From assembly GCA_936440205.1 (NCBI GenBank), contig OW387134.1:65313427-65377426 (forward strand): a DNA stretch of 64,000 bases, in the 5' to 3' direction. How positions within the stretch are numbered: the stretch's first letter is position 1; the number at the start of each line of letters is the position of its first letter. The translations under genes were made by a program, and so were the position numbers. The notes beneath the pieces are model-generated. The model was not told where the DNA came from and did no database searches. It saw only the letters and a program-made list of their open reading frames with translations. Source of the DNA: Lepidonotus clava (Eukaryota; Annelida; Polychaeta; Phyllodocida; Polynoidae). Positions 35,223 through 46,773 of the stretch are shown one piece after another.

Positions 35223-36235
35223 GAGATGCCACCGGGATATAGTTTACGACAGGTTCAAATGATCCGTCCCATTTTTGGAATTATGCATGTTTAGAAACTT
35301 TATACCGACTTTTGTTGTCTATTCAAAAATATATAGATATATACTGAAAAACGAACAGTTGATGAACTAACTCAATTGCCTTTAATACATGTCAATAATT
35401 CATGTTCCTATTTTATGCATTAAATAGATTAACTAGAAATTACTCTATACTCAGATCCCATTAATCTCTCCTATCATGTGCATTAGGGCTTATTTTCAAT
35501 AATTCCACCGAGAGCTAATGATATTACTATTTGAATAATCTTGTTACAATATGAGGTAAGATGGTCTAATGGGTACATCACAGTTATTTCAAAGTTGTTT
35601 TATTTCATTTGCAATGATCCCCAAAGTTGAGATGCCAACGGGATATAGTTTACGACAGGTTCAAATGATCCGTCCCATTTTTGGAATTATACATTTTCAT
35701 AAACCTTATACCGACTGTTCTTATCTATTCAAAAATATGTAGAAAAAGAAAAAGAAAAACCAACCAACTCAATAGAAAATAGACATTGCCTTACAGGGAT
35801 ATCCAGACGGAATAGTTTTCCCCAAGGATATTTTAGGAGGAACAGGAAAAGTAAATAGTTTCTCTCTATCCTCGGTGGCAATATCAACTAGCTGAACGAC
35901 TATGCCCAGTAGAGATCATAAGATGTTGAAAATGCCTACCTGCTATTTCGAAAAAGAACAGTTGATGAACTAACTCAATTGCGTTTAATACATGTCAATT
36001 ATTCATGTTCCTATTTTATGCATTAAATAGATTAAAAAGAAATTACTCTATACTCAGGTCCCGTAAATCTCTCTTATCATGTGCAATAGGGTCTTTTTTT
36101 AATAATTATATCAATAGATAATGTTATTACTATTTGAATAATCTTGTTACAATATGAGGTAAGATGGTCTAATGGGTACATCACATTTATTTCAAAGTTG
36201 TTTTATTTCATTTCTAATGATCGCCAAGGTTACCC
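35223..36235. repeat. ~406-bp tandem duplication, second copy interrupted
   Basis: GAGATGCCACCGGGATATAG at 35223 recurs as GAGATGCCAACGGGATATAG at 35629. Both copies carry TCAAATGATCCGTCCCATTT and AACAGTTGATGAACTAACTC and end at TTTTATTTCATTTGCAATGA or its close form. In the second copy about 190 bp of unrelated sequence (about 35757-35947) lies between the two halves. Confidence 0.85.
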
Positions 36236-36419
36236 TTGATTTTCAGACTTAGCACAGTGATATGAAATGCATACAGCTAAAAGTTAAAAAATATTGGGAC
36301 GCTTATATAAATATAACATTTTTTTCAAAGATTCTTCAACGATTATAGCATTATGTGAAAGTGTACATACTTTCAATTATCAGAATTACAGATTTACACA
36401 AATAAATGACACCACGTCA

Positions 36420-37770
36420 AAGTGAAGTACATCAGATGATAGGCCAGTAAACTGAGTTGTGTATACGCCCTAGGCGAAGGTGGCTCTGGGTCTGTAATAA
36501 CAAGCGCTCATAGTTTTTCCTCCTACCTTCTCACCATTCACCTGTACTCACTCTTGAATAAATTGTAGCATTATGCAAAAGTTTATCAATTTAATAATTG
36601 CAGTTTTATAATAATATAAATCATGTGAAAGTGAAGTATAACCCTGGGGGGTAGGTGGCTCCAGGTCTGTTATAACAATATTGAGAATTTGCACAAATCA
36701 TTCATACTTGCATTTATTAGAATTCTGGATTGACAATGATAAATCCCATCATGACGAAGTAAAGTACATCACACATCAGGTGTTGCACTGGGATGTTGGC
36801 TCCGGGTTTGAAATAACAATATTGGGATGTTTACTTTTACAAAAACATGATTTTATAAATGTTGTAGCATTGCACAAAAGTTATACATAATTCCAATTAT
36901 CAGAATTATAGATTTATAATAATATATCACATCGTGTTGAAGTAAGTCCTACATTAGGCCAGTAAGCTGAGTTGTGTATACGCCCTAGGGGAGGTGGCTC
37001 CGGGTCTGTAATAACAAGCCCTCATAGTTTTTCCTCCCACCTTTTCACCATTCACCTGTACTCACTCTGCAGTAGACTGTAGCATTATGCAAAAGTTATC
37101 GCCCAAGGGGGAAGTGGTTCCGGGTCTGTGATAACACTCTTGGGATGTTTTTACAAAAATATTTTACAAAGCTTGTAGCATTATGCAAAAGTTATAAATA
37201 CTTTCAATGGTCAGAATTATAGATTGACATTCTTACGTCACGCCATGTTGAAGTAAGTCCTACATCAGGCCAATAAGCTGAGTTGTGTATACGCCCTAGG
37301 GGGAGGTGGCTCCGGGTCTGTAATAACAAGCGGTCATGGTTTTTCCTCCTACTTTCTCACCATTCACGAGTACTCACTCTGGAGTAGACTGTAGCATTAT
37401 GCAAAATTATCATAGCTAGTTTAGATTATCAGAATAACAGTTTTACAATAAAAAATCTCTTCATGTCGAAATGAAGTATAAGCCTGGGGGGTAGGTGCCT
37501 CCAGATCTGTAATAACAACATTGATAAGTTGACAAATTTTGCAGCATTACGCTCAAATTATTCACACTTTCAGTTATAAGAATTCTAGATTCACAATAAT
37601 AAATCCCATAATCTTGAAGTAAAGTACGCCGTAGGTTGGTGCAGTAAGTTGAGTTGTGTATATGCCCTAGGGGGAGGTGGCTCCGGGTCTGTAATAACAA
37701 GCGCTCATAGTTTTTACTCCTACCTTTTCACCATTCACCTGTACTCACTGTGGAGTACTCCAGGTGCTCC
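36420..37770. repeat. Degenerate long-period repeat array
   Basis: GAGTTGTGTATACGCCCTAG, GGTGGCTCCGGGTCTGTAAT and GTAGCATTATGCAAAAGTTA recur with spacings of about 120-200 bp, and CACCATTCACCTGTACTCAC with spacings of about 300-500 bp. The array shows alternating full and shortened units, with GCCTGGGGGGTAGGTGGCTC variants. Confidence 0.8.
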
Positions 37771-37842
37771 AGGTGGGCAGCCCACCACCTCAATGGTCCC
37801 CACAGGTGCTAGTGTACCTAACACCTCCAGTCATAAGCCTTA

Positions 37843-38047
37843 AGCCCCATTCCCACTGGGCAACTTTACCGGCGACTGGCGACGGGCGACTGGGAGAATC
37901 GGCTGATTCTCCCCGTCACCTGTAAGTATGTTATACTGAAATGTACAGGTTTGATCTCAGTCGCCTGTAAAATCAGGGCAGAATCGGCTGATTTTAATGG
38001 CGATCTGTCAGCCGACTCAGGGATAATCGCCTAGTGGGTATGGGGCT
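37843..38047. mobile_element. TTA-flanked MITE, copy 3
   Basis: AGCCCCATTCCCACTGGGC to GCCTAGTGGGTATGGGGCT with TTA on each side. Inside: GACTGGGAGAATCGGCTGAT and GGCAGAATCGGCTGATTTTA. 205 bp. Confidence 0.85.
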
Positions 38048-38450
38048 TTAGCTCCACCGCCTGGGGAGGTTGCACTTTCAGGGTAGGTACCCAACACCTC
38101 CCAGTCATAAACCTCTGGGCCTTCCCCAAGATGGGGGGGCACTGATTTCTTGAGGGTAGGTACCCTAAACAGAAACTACAGCTCCTCAAATAAGATAGCT
38201 TTCCACTTTGATTTAACAGCCCCCTATTTTCTGAGATGCCAATGGGTAGCCCAGTATTTTTACTGCAGCTATGCCACTTGCCTTTAGAGAGAAAGGTGAT
38301 GAATGGACATTTACCTCAAAATTGTTGCACAGTGAATCATAATGGCTATAACCCTTGATACATATTCCTTCATTAAACTACCTAAGCACAACCACTTGGG
38401 GAGTATTGTGCCACTGGCAGACTCCCTTTTGGGACTTCCTGGGTCAGTTA

Positions 38451-38666
38451 AGCCGCATATTCATTAGGCAATTTTAACCAAGTCGGCCGACCGATCTGCA
38501 CTAAAATTGGCCGATCCTACCCCCAAGATCGGCCGATTTTATTGCCGGTTCAGATCAAACATACACATTTCAATGTGGTATACCAACAGGTGATCATAGG
38601 AATTGGCCGATTTTAGGGCAGATCCGTCGGCCGACTGTGCAAAAATGTCCTAGTGGGTATGGGGCT
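38451..38666. mobile_element. TTA-flanked MITE, copy 4
   Basis: AGCCGCATATTCATTAGGC to CCTAGTGGGTATGGGGCT, TTA on each side. Rich in GGCCGATTTTA and its inverse. 216 bp. A frame of about 160 codons that starts in it and runs on to 39116 is not a gene. Confidence 0.85.
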
Positions 38667-39034
38667 TTACAACACCCTTTTTGTCAGCCTATACGGCAGT
38701 TACAGCCACAGGTTCCAGGGGCCCATTTTGCAGGGGTACCCAAACCTGGATGGAGTGCCCCCCCCCCCCCCCCACTCACCCTGTACAACCCCCCGCCCCG
38801 TGGTACTGCACCCGGCAAAAGAAAACACAAAAACATCCCAGTTGCAGAGGCTGCTTTTATTTTGACACACCCTGTGTTTACATACTGCATCGGGATCATA
38901 TCAACAACGAAAATACAAGCAGGCACCTTACTTACTTGTAAAATACCCCCACCCGTCCTGACCCTTCGCTCTACTATAGCCTTCTGCTCCTCCCTCCAAA
39001 ACCTCATTCCCTACTCTCACTGTTCTTCCAACTT

Positions 39035-39115
39035 TTTGGACCGTACATTAAGTATGTACGCATTATTTTGGGTGTTTTTTAAAATGTGCATGTTCCTGTA
39101 CACATCCAATCTGTA
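39035..39115. mobile_element. Fragment of the GGGGCCTTCCATTAAGTACG MITE
   Basis: ACCGTACATTAAGTATGTAC and GCATGTTCCTGTACACATCC correspond to the left half of the element at 10549. The right end is absent because a CCCAGCC-family element starts at 39120. Confidence 0.45.
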
Positions 39116-39119
39116 GCGC

Positions 39120-39484
39120 CCCAGCTAAGTAGCAATGTAACAGAACCATTCTGCAACCATGCTCCTTTAGTCAGTCTGTTACATACTAAGATGGCAAGTC
39201 ACAGTTACGTTATTGATGATGAGGTTGAAACCTCACCAAATCTGAACATTATTATAACATTATTTTTTAGTGAGGTTAAGACCAAACCAAAACAGAACAT
39301 TTTAAGAGCATTCTGTTTGGGTTGAAGAACCTAACCAGAATGTTGTAATAATGTTGCAGTATAATGTCACAGCAGTACATTGCAGCAACATTATTGAAGC
39401 CATCAAAATGACATAACAAGAACCAATACAGAACCAAACAGAATGTTGCTGCAATGTTATAATAACGTGACATGCTTGGCTGGG
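39120..39484. mobile_element. CCCAGCC-family MITE
   Basis: CCCAGCTAAGTAGC to CATGCTTGGCTGGG. It runs opposite to the copies at 30-31 kb (AACAAGAACCAATACAGAAC lies near the right end). The flanks GC/CC do not match. Confidence 0.8.
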
Positions 39485-39779
39485 CCAATATATCCCTCAC
39501 ATGTATAAAACATGTAATTAATAATTCATTGTTATTGTTATCATCAATCCTATTTGTAATACTCCTGAAAACCATGGGAAAAGCCTAATGGATATCATAA
39601 AATAAAATCGAAAAAAATCTTAATGAAAGCCCCTCCTCCTCTCTGAAACAGTCCCCTCCCCCGCCCGTCCCTTCCAATACTCCTTCTTTACCTACACCTC
39701 CCCTCCCCCGACGTTCAGGCCGCCTCACAAATGCAATCCTCAGTCGACATATAAAACGCCCTTCTTGGAATGGGGCCAA

Positions 39780-39870
39780 ACACTTCCAGGCATTTCCTGG
39801 GTGGGTCGGTTAGTATGTTTTACGAGGCGTGTATAAAAGACGTGTCGGTATAACGGTACAGAGGAGGGCG
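39780..39870 (+). promoter_or_regulatory. Possible TATA-type core promoter
   Basis: A textbook TATAAAAG at 39832-39839 sits in unique, moderately GC-rich sequence (GAGGCGTG before it) between transposon remnants. Initiation would fall near 39863. No long frame or recognised exon follows. Confidence 0.2.
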
Positions 39871-41050
39871 ACGTGTCGGACCTATCACAGGCCGACCGAC
39901 CATTTACTGCGGAGCACCAGGCAATTGATGCTATCTCAATGACTATTGGTGAACCGGACTGGAAGAGTTGTTGGTCAATTGAGTACGCCATATGTAATGG
40001 TATGGTCTATATGTATTCTAGACACATTATTTTCAGTTGTACTTCTCACTAGGCAATAGTATCACATGTAATATTTTACAACATCGCTGTGGTCTGATGG
40101 AGACACCCCGAAACGTTTTGATGTTTGATAGACAAAACTCGGAGAAATCGCCTTACATAGTATTGCCATACATATATTGGGAGGCAAAGTCGTGCACACC
40201 TTATGGAATTATCTATATGTAGGGTTTATATAATGTTTCCAGACCTTATGAGTGAGACTGCCTGTCAAAGGAGGCTTCTTGTCCAGTCAATAATGTACTC
40301 CGAGTTATGTCACTTTAAAACCACTTCACCGCCTCTCAGAGCGCAGGGGCGGAAAGTGTCGATGTAACGGATTCATCATCGTATTTCAGACATTCCCGTT
40401 GACATGGGCATGATGCCCCATGATAACCCATAACCCCTCCATAACCCCACACAACCTCACTCTTCCGACCGTAAACCCCGCCTGCCTGTCGTCTGTGAGG
40501 GAGTTTAAACACACACAAAACAGAGTTTACATTTTTAGATTTTGTCTTTTATTTAAAAGCGGCCACCTGGATGCTGTGCATGCGCATGGAAGGTTCTGAC
40601 ATGGAGTGAAGTTTGAAAAGGTCTGCAACTAGTAAGAAAAAGAAAAGTAACTTAGTTGGTGACAGCTTATGAGCTGATCCATCTGGGCCAAATGAATTAA
40701 AATAAATCTAACCCGGAATTCCACCTCACCTTAAGAAAGTGTGGCTAATGTTTGGTTGCTTTCATGCTATATCAAATCCTAATAAAACAGAGACGGAAGT
40801 CTGGGTCTCCCCGGACCAAGCTCCCCGAACACACAAACAGTGAGAGATAAAGGGCCAATGGGGCGGCCATCTGCCGCTCAATATTATGACATTTGTGTTT
40901 TCCTAAACTACAGTTCCCTCCCCTCTGCCCTCCCCCACCCCATCAGCGGGCTGGGTCAAGCTGATAGGTTCTCTGGTGTTATAACACAAGGCTGTATTCC
41001 ACTAGCCGACACTCCTGATGTCAGATATAATTTATGGATATTATATAGAT
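39870..41050. other. No gene recognised
   Basis: Unique sequence downstream of the TATAAAAG motif. No transposon ends and no supported exon. Confidence 0.3.
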
Positions 41051-41055
41051 ATATA

Positions 41056-41381
41056 CACTGTTAAAAAGGTGTTTAGAAATTAAACATGTTTAGGGTCTAA
41101 ACATGTTTAAAGCCTAAACACTTGTATTTTCTAAACATGTTTTGGATTACAGATGTTTATTATCTAAACACATGGGATCCCACATGTTTAAAACCTAAAC
41201 ATTAAACAGCTAAACATGTTGAATATCTAAACACCTGAACCTAAACATGTTGAATATCTAAACACTTGAACCTAAACATCATAAATTTCTAAACATGTTT
41301 AGGGTCTAAACATGTTGTCAAACTGGTTACAACAAAGTGTTTAGGAAAGTGTTTAGGTTCTAAACACTTGTTTTTACAGTG
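41056..41381. mobile_element. TA-flanked MITE packed with TAAACA/TGTTTA motifs
   Basis: CACTGTTAAAAAGGTGTTTA at the left and its inverted relative TTGTTTTTACAGTG at the right, with TA on both sides. The 326-bp interior contains 15 TAAACA and 8 TGTTTA words in arrays such as CTAAACATGTTTAGG. This hexamer is the core of the Forkhead binding site (RYAAACA), and many occur as head-to-head pairs separated by a shared ATG. Confidence 0.8.
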
Positions 41382-41450
41382 TATTATTGGGGAATGCTGC
41401 GAGCCTAACCTAATTAATATTCATGCTATGTTAATTGGTCACATGTTATC

Positions 41451-41460
41451 TTGGCGCCAA
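41451..41460. promoter_or_regulatory. E2F-type palindrome
   Basis: TTGGCGCCAA is a self-complementary E2F-like site just downstream of the Fox-motif element, beside TAATTAATATTCATG. Chance occurrence is quite possible. Confidence 0.2.
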
Positions 41461-41499
41461 ATCAGACTATATAGTATATATATCAAACGTTGGTAGTGA

Positions 41500-41650
41500 G
41501 ATTTTTTGTTAATCATAGACATGCTACATACCATTAGAAAGGTCTTCAAATTTTCTTCCAAATGGTATATAGGATGTGTGGATTTTGGGCAATACTACGG
41601 GTAACAACTTATAAATTACCAAATAACCAGCAGTCATAGTCGACTCGTGC
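41500..41650. mobile_element. Remnant of the TTCCAC-ended MITE family
   Basis: AATCATAGACATGCTACATA, CCATTAGAAAGG and AATTACCAAATAACCAGCAG follow the order in the 9464-10050 element. Ends worn. Confidence 0.5.
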
Positions 41651-41699
41651 AATACAGGCTCAACATACGCGAGTGGCCGACCCATTGGAGGCCTTTGAT

Positions 41700-43090
41700 G
41701 CCGGGTGGGGCGTGGATCTCTATGGGTCTGGACGTGTGGAGGAAGATACTGTTATCTGCCTCTCCTATCGCCATACCTAGAAGATGATCTCTGTACAGAT
41801 GGCCTGTATCTTACCTGGTACGCCATAAGGGGTTCCTATAAGGGGTCATTTAATTGGAGTAGGCCCTATCGGCTTTTCCGACGGAAAAAAGTTGGTGATA
41901 GTGTTGTTAAGGAAATGACTGTGTTTTCTTCCCTTTTAGCAAGCCCAAGAAGGATAAATAGTTTCTCTACTTCCTTTTTTCATGAAATGGAGTTGAATTA
42001 TAGTTATTTAAGATGATGTAGATTTATGTATCAAAATTACCACCTTTTCTACATAAATTGGCATCAGGGTGGCCTGGGGGGTCGGATGGTTATTACTGGG
42101 GTATCTGGCCTTCCGATGAAAAGATTTGGTGATCGCATTAGAAAAGATATGACTGATATCTCCCCCCCCCCCTTTTTTTTTTAACTTGATTTAGTCATTA
42201 TAGCAGTCTCAAGCAGTCTCAATGGCTTTCCTTTTACCTTTTTTGTGAAAAAGTAGTTGAATAATAATTTCTGGGATTTTTTAATGATGTAGATATATCC
42301 CATGAGGCACATTTAGTGTCATAATTTCCTGTATATATGCAGGGTGAGCTCCAATGCTCTCTTTAGTTTGTTTAATATTCCGGAAAGAGTTGTTAGAGTG
42401 ACAAATTCGCCAATATTACATATTTAACTTAACCGTAAGTATGAGTTAGTGGGGATGTATCGAATTAAGTCGGGATATTTAACGAGTAACCTCATTCCAT
42501 ATAGGTGATACGAGATCATGATTATTGATTATGATTATTACATTGCGCTCAATCACACACTTGCAGGAAAAAATTGTTTGATTGGACTTTTGCCACAATC
42601 TTTACCTCAATTACCCTTTAACTAGGTCTCTGACACTTGGTCTTGTAAGGTTTCCCCAAATCATAATAAGGAAGCCATACCAGGGAAGCCATACATGGCT
42701 TCGGCCTGAAGCCACTTCGTTAATGTCGGAAATGACAAAGTTATCACATTGCCTTTCCCGGAAATGTCATTATTAGTTGATAGCACAAATCGTTTTTCTA
42801 GACTTATCAATCAAATATTCGTTGGAAAGTCACCAAACATTAGATAGTTGGCAGGGGCGTTTCCAGAGTCAGTCATCTAGGTGGGGGGCAAACCAGCACC
42901 CTATAAAAAGTAAAAAATCAATTATGTTAGATTTGTATGAATCAACAAAGATCATTGAGAAAAGGAATCTGCTCAGTTTAAGGGGAGAGGGGCAATTGCC
43001 CCTTTTGACCCCCCCCCCCCCCCAGCCCCTCCCCTCGGTCCGCAACTAGTTGCTGCTCTTGAGTAGAACATAAGAGTTTGTACGTTCTTA
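41700..43090. other. No gene recognised
   Basis: Holds a small hairpin (GAAGCCATACATGGCTTC near 42683), a C/T tract near 42163 and a poly-C tract near 43010. A MITE-like GGGGCGTTTCCAGAG end is at 42855. Confidence 0.35.
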
Positions 43091-43099
43091 TTTTATTTC

Positions 43100-43275
43100 A
43101 CTTTCAAATATTTTACATAATCTTCTCACCAGGTGGCGCCACGCGTGCACCACGTGATTACCGCCCTTCCCATAAACCACCGCGGGACTCCCTTTCCGGC
43201 GGAAGTCCTTCAGCAGCGCCCCCTGGAGACAGCGACACGTGCACCGCGCGTGCGTCCACTCACCCCCTCCCCGGG
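43100..43275 (+). promoter_or_regulatory. GC-rich CpG cluster with CTCF-like and ETS motifs
   Basis: CAGCGCCCCCTGGAGAC at 43214-43230 is a close match to the reverse CTCF core. CACGTG lies near 43151, a back-to-back ETS arrangement TTCCGGCGGAAG lies just upstream of the CTCF-like site, and CpG dinucleotides (ACGCGTGC, CCGCGCGTGCG) are dense. A pyrimidine-rich stretch ending TTCTCACCAG precedes the block and the + frame is open through it (GGATRAPRDYRPSHKPPRDS onward), so an exon starting near 43133 is possible, but no convincing donor is seen. I prefer a regulatory or insulator site. Confidence 0.4.
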
Positions 43276-44140
43276 CCTGTACTAAAGGGATGGGTGCATA
43301 CTTTGTCTTCAGCCCTAAACACGTACCGCACTTCAAAAGACTCTAGCATACCTCTCTGGCTGCGACATGGTTTATTTCCCAAACACATGGGTGTTGACCC
43401 CTGAAATCCACAGGGTGACACGGACTTAGTGACACGCGGCATGAACGTTTCTTAAATTCGCCAGGGTGAAAGGGTGATTTCTGTAATTCGACAGGGGGAC
43501 ATGGGGATTTCTTAAATTCGACAGAGCGACATGGGGATTTCTTGAAGGTGGGAACCCACTGAGTGATGCAAATTAGATTCTGGTCGAATTGGGGATCACA
43601 AGTGACCAATATCAAGCATTGTTAGTTATTTTTCAATTTCACATTTTCTAATCAATTGATCATGGAACTGTCCATTGATAGAAACGAGCGACAAGATTAT
43701 CTTTTGCTGTTACCTTTTTTTCTCTACATATCTATAGACGATAGGATAAACCTACACTAATACTCTCTATGCAAAAGACAAGAGCTGTCATAATAATTCC
43801 ACCATAAAATCATAAGCACCTTCAACGTACATATGTATGTACTTCTGAAAGTCCTCAATCCTACATGTCTTTTTTAACATGGGAGCAGTATACAAAGCTG
43901 ACAGGCAGTACGTGTGCCGTACCCGTGGTATGTAACCCCGCCCACCCCCAGGTGGGTAACGGCCCCCAGCTGGCCGCACTCACCACTCGGAGCTACTCAC
44001 CTACTGCTCACTCCCGCTCGCTCCTACTGCTCCCTCCTCCATCCACTCCCTACAGCCTACCAAGATCCCAGTTATGAGGAGGCGATTGTGAGACCTGACT
44101 GTCATTCAAGAATAATCAGCCGAGGTTGTGACATGTATCA

Positions 44141-44505
44141 CCCAAGCAAAAATATGACGTTATTATAACGTTATTATAACGTTCTGCTTAGTTCTGGTTT
44201 GGTTCTTGTTACGTTCTTTTGATGGCACCCAAAAACATCTTTAGAACCTAACATTGTGATGTCCCACTGTAACGTTATTGTGACGTTCTTATATCGTTCT
44301 TTCACGTTATAATAACGTTATTATAACATTCTTTATATGGAAGGTCACAACTCAACCACAATATAACATTATTATTACCTTCTTTTTAAGTGAGTTGTAA
44401 CTTTACCTAAAATAACCTTATTTTTACGTGACGGTTGGATAGGTTTCAGACCAACTGAAAAAGTACAGTCACAGAATGTTCTTGTTACGTTGCTGCTTGC
44501 CTGGG
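44141..44505. mobile_element. CCCAGCC-family MITE, AACGTTATTATAACGTT subfamily, CA duplication
   Basis: CCCAAGCAAAAATATGACG to TGCTTGCCTGGG, flanked by CA on both sides. Short ACGTTATTATAACGTT palindromes recur inside, so it can fold in several ways. Confidence 0.8.
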
Positions 44506-44520
44506 CATATATCATGGAGA

Positions 44521-44940
44521 CCCTGCCAAGGTGTGACATAACGGTCACGTTATGCAACCATACTTTTTTGGTTTGTCTGCTACTTACTAAAATGTCACAT
44601 AACTGTTATATTATTTTTCTGTGAGATTGAGACCTCACTAAAACAGAATGTTATCATAATGTTCTGGTGAGGTTAGGTGAAGATCAAATTAAAATTGATG
44701 CAACGTACTGCTGTGATGTTACACTGTGAGATCATTTTAACATTCTGGTTATGTTCTTAAACCTGGAAAAATAACGCTCTGATTTGGTTTCATCCTAACA
44801 TCACCAAAAAATAATAACATTTTGATTTGGTGAGGTTTCAATCTGACCATCAATAACTTAATTGTTACCTGCCATTTTAGTAAGTAACAGACTGACTACA
44901 AATGTATGGAACGTTTTTGTTACGTTGCAACTTTGCTGGG
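44521..44940. mobile_element. CCCAGCC-family MITE, diverged copy
   Basis: CCCTGCCAAGGTGTGACA to GCAACTTTGCTGGG. It begins 15 bp after the previous copy, so the two are in near-tandem. The flanks GA/CT do not match, and the element is the longest and most diverged of the family. Confidence 0.65.
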
Positions 44941-45784
44941 CTACCACTGCTCCCTCCTGCAGCTCCCTCCTCCATCCACTTCCTATAGTGAATAAGCCTA
45001 CCAAGATCCAGTTATGTGGAGGCGATTGTAAGACCCAAATGTCATTAAATCATGTTGCCTTCCCTCAGAATAATCAACCGACATGCATTATGTATTATGG
45101 AAAACCTTCATTCCCAGAGAAGGATCACTGATATTGAAATTTTTTGATTATTTTTTTACGTTGAATACATACTAAACAATATAGTTGGCATCTGCATGGG
45201 TCTAGCGAAAAACTACTTTTTTAACGTTATGAAAGACAGAGAGTTAACCAGGCCAATCGGGGGTCTGCTTATCCGAGGACAGCTACTTTGTCCCAGGAGA
45301 GGTTCAAAAATAAGGTCATGGATTAAACCAGACAATGTACATGCATCTAACTCCTGGGATTACTGTTACTCTACCTGAATCTATGTTTACGTTCATATCC
45401 ACATTTAATCACAAATTCATCTTAAAGATGTAGATAAAGTTGTATGGCACCAAAAATAACAATCATATCCCATGCAATATGTTTTAATGCATGGGATAAC
45501 ATGCACAATTTGACCAAAATCATATTTCTGTGAACGAAGCCAAAGCAGCAACACTTGGCAGCTGCCATTGGCTTTTGGTGCCTCTGACGCCACAGTCCCC
45601 GCCCCACCCCTCTCTTTCCCGGCCTGGCCCCACGCCCCGGCCCCTCCCTAGACTGTAGACATCCAAGTCCGCTAGTCAATCAAACTACTATTATGCACGA
45701 GGTAACCTGGTCAGGAAAGGACTAACCCCTCCCCTGCCCCATACATCCAGCGGACCTACAGACCCACGGGTATATATCCTGTCA

Positions 45785-45865
45785 GACGCCGGGTGGACGC
45801 TCAGCGTCTCTACAGGTATACGGCCAGACGCTGGAGAGCTGACCAGCGTCTCCATACCCTGTGTA
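45785..45865. repeat. Cluster of CAGCGTCT/AGACGCTG inverted repeats
   Basis: AGACGCCGGGTGGACGCTCA, GCGTCTCTACAGG, CCAGACGCTGG and CCAGCGTCTCC lie within about 80 bp and can form alternative hairpins. It is located in a GC-rich, non-transposon block (45590-46100) that also has the X-box-like site. Confidence 0.55.
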
Positions 45866-46037
45866 CCTTACATACTCTTACCTTGTACTTGACGCCATTC
45901 TCACCTGGGGTGATTAAAGGTATACACAGGGCGTCCCAGGCCGGTTTCCTCCACGGTCCCCCCCACCCATCCCACCTGGATTGTTACACCTGTACGTGCC
46001 ACCTGGAGGAGGGAGCTGCTCGCCGCCACACCTGGGG

Positions 46038-46051
46038 GTTACCATGGAGAC
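46038..46051. promoter_or_regulatory. X-box-like site
   Basis: GTTACCATGGAGAC differs from the RFX palindrome GTTNCCATGGNAAC at one specified position. It sits in a GC-rich, E-box-containing block (CACCTGGGGGTT, CCAGGTGG). Confidence 0.3.
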
Positions 46052-46399
46052 GACCAGGTGGGTATGAGGTGTGACGGGGGTTCAGGGAGTGGGGGGGACG
46101 TGGGTGCGTTGTTTTCACATTTGTCCCATTGTCAGTTGTAAGTTGTAAGGATTAAGTCGGGTGTCCCGGCCATTTGATGGATTAGGATTAAGTCTGTAAT
46201 CCACATGCACTTTACTGATAATTTCGTATCTGTTTGATTAATAATTTTCCAAAAATATTGTATGGAGCTATAAACATCCTATATACCAATTTCAAGAGAA
46301 CTGCAAAAGCTTTCTAATAATATATAAGATATTGAGAAATAAAATCAATCAATTGATTGATGTTACTCTCCAAGAGCCTCTTATGAGTATTATAATTTA

Positions 46400-46516
46400 T
46401 CCTAAAATGTGCGTGCGTTGTTTTACAAATCCAGTATTGTGTACTTCAGCCCAAGGGGGTTGGGGGGAATCTGAATTATTTGTAAACGTGCGTACGTGCA
46501 AAATGGAAAGCTCCCA
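46400..46516. mobile_element. Degraded copy of the GGGGCCTTCCATTAAGTACG MITE
   Basis: ATGTGCGTGCGTTGTTTTAC, CAAGGGGGTTGGGGGGAATC and AACGTGCGTACGTGCAAAAT follow the order of the intact element at 10549, ending GGAAAGCTCCC. Confidence 0.45.
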
Positions 46517-46773
46517 AACGTGAACAAGTAATACACATAATTCCTGACTACGCATTTTGTTATATGAACGTCAGGCCGCGGGCCAACATTGCATATATTC
46601 AAGTGAGATCATCTTAATAAACAACCGGCCAGACCTGGACCTCCTCGACGATTCCCAATCAGCCGCTACCCCCCCCCCCCCCCTCAACACCACCCCCTTT
46701 CCCGTACCTGCACAGGCCCCCTACCCCACCTCCAGGGGGGCCTGTTGTTTTCCCAGCTGCCTCCAGATTCCTC

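Larger units (their letters stand above)
44022..45085. repeat. Direct duplication flanking two MITEs
   Basis: CTACTGCTCCCTCCTCCATC through AAGATCCCAGTTATGAGGAG (44022-44125) recurs at about 44945-45085 as CTGCTCCCTCC...AAGATCCAGTTATGTGGAGG, in the same order and orientation. Between the copies lie the CCCAGCC-family elements at 44141 and 44521. A roughly 920-bp tandem duplication, possibly of a segment that already carried one element, explains this. Confidence 0.7.

Noticed and set aside
38637-39116. 159-codon frame with a Pro-rich start
   Set aside because: It begins inside a TTA-family MITE, crosses a poly-C tract and ends in a fragment of another MITE. No splice signals or family resemblance.
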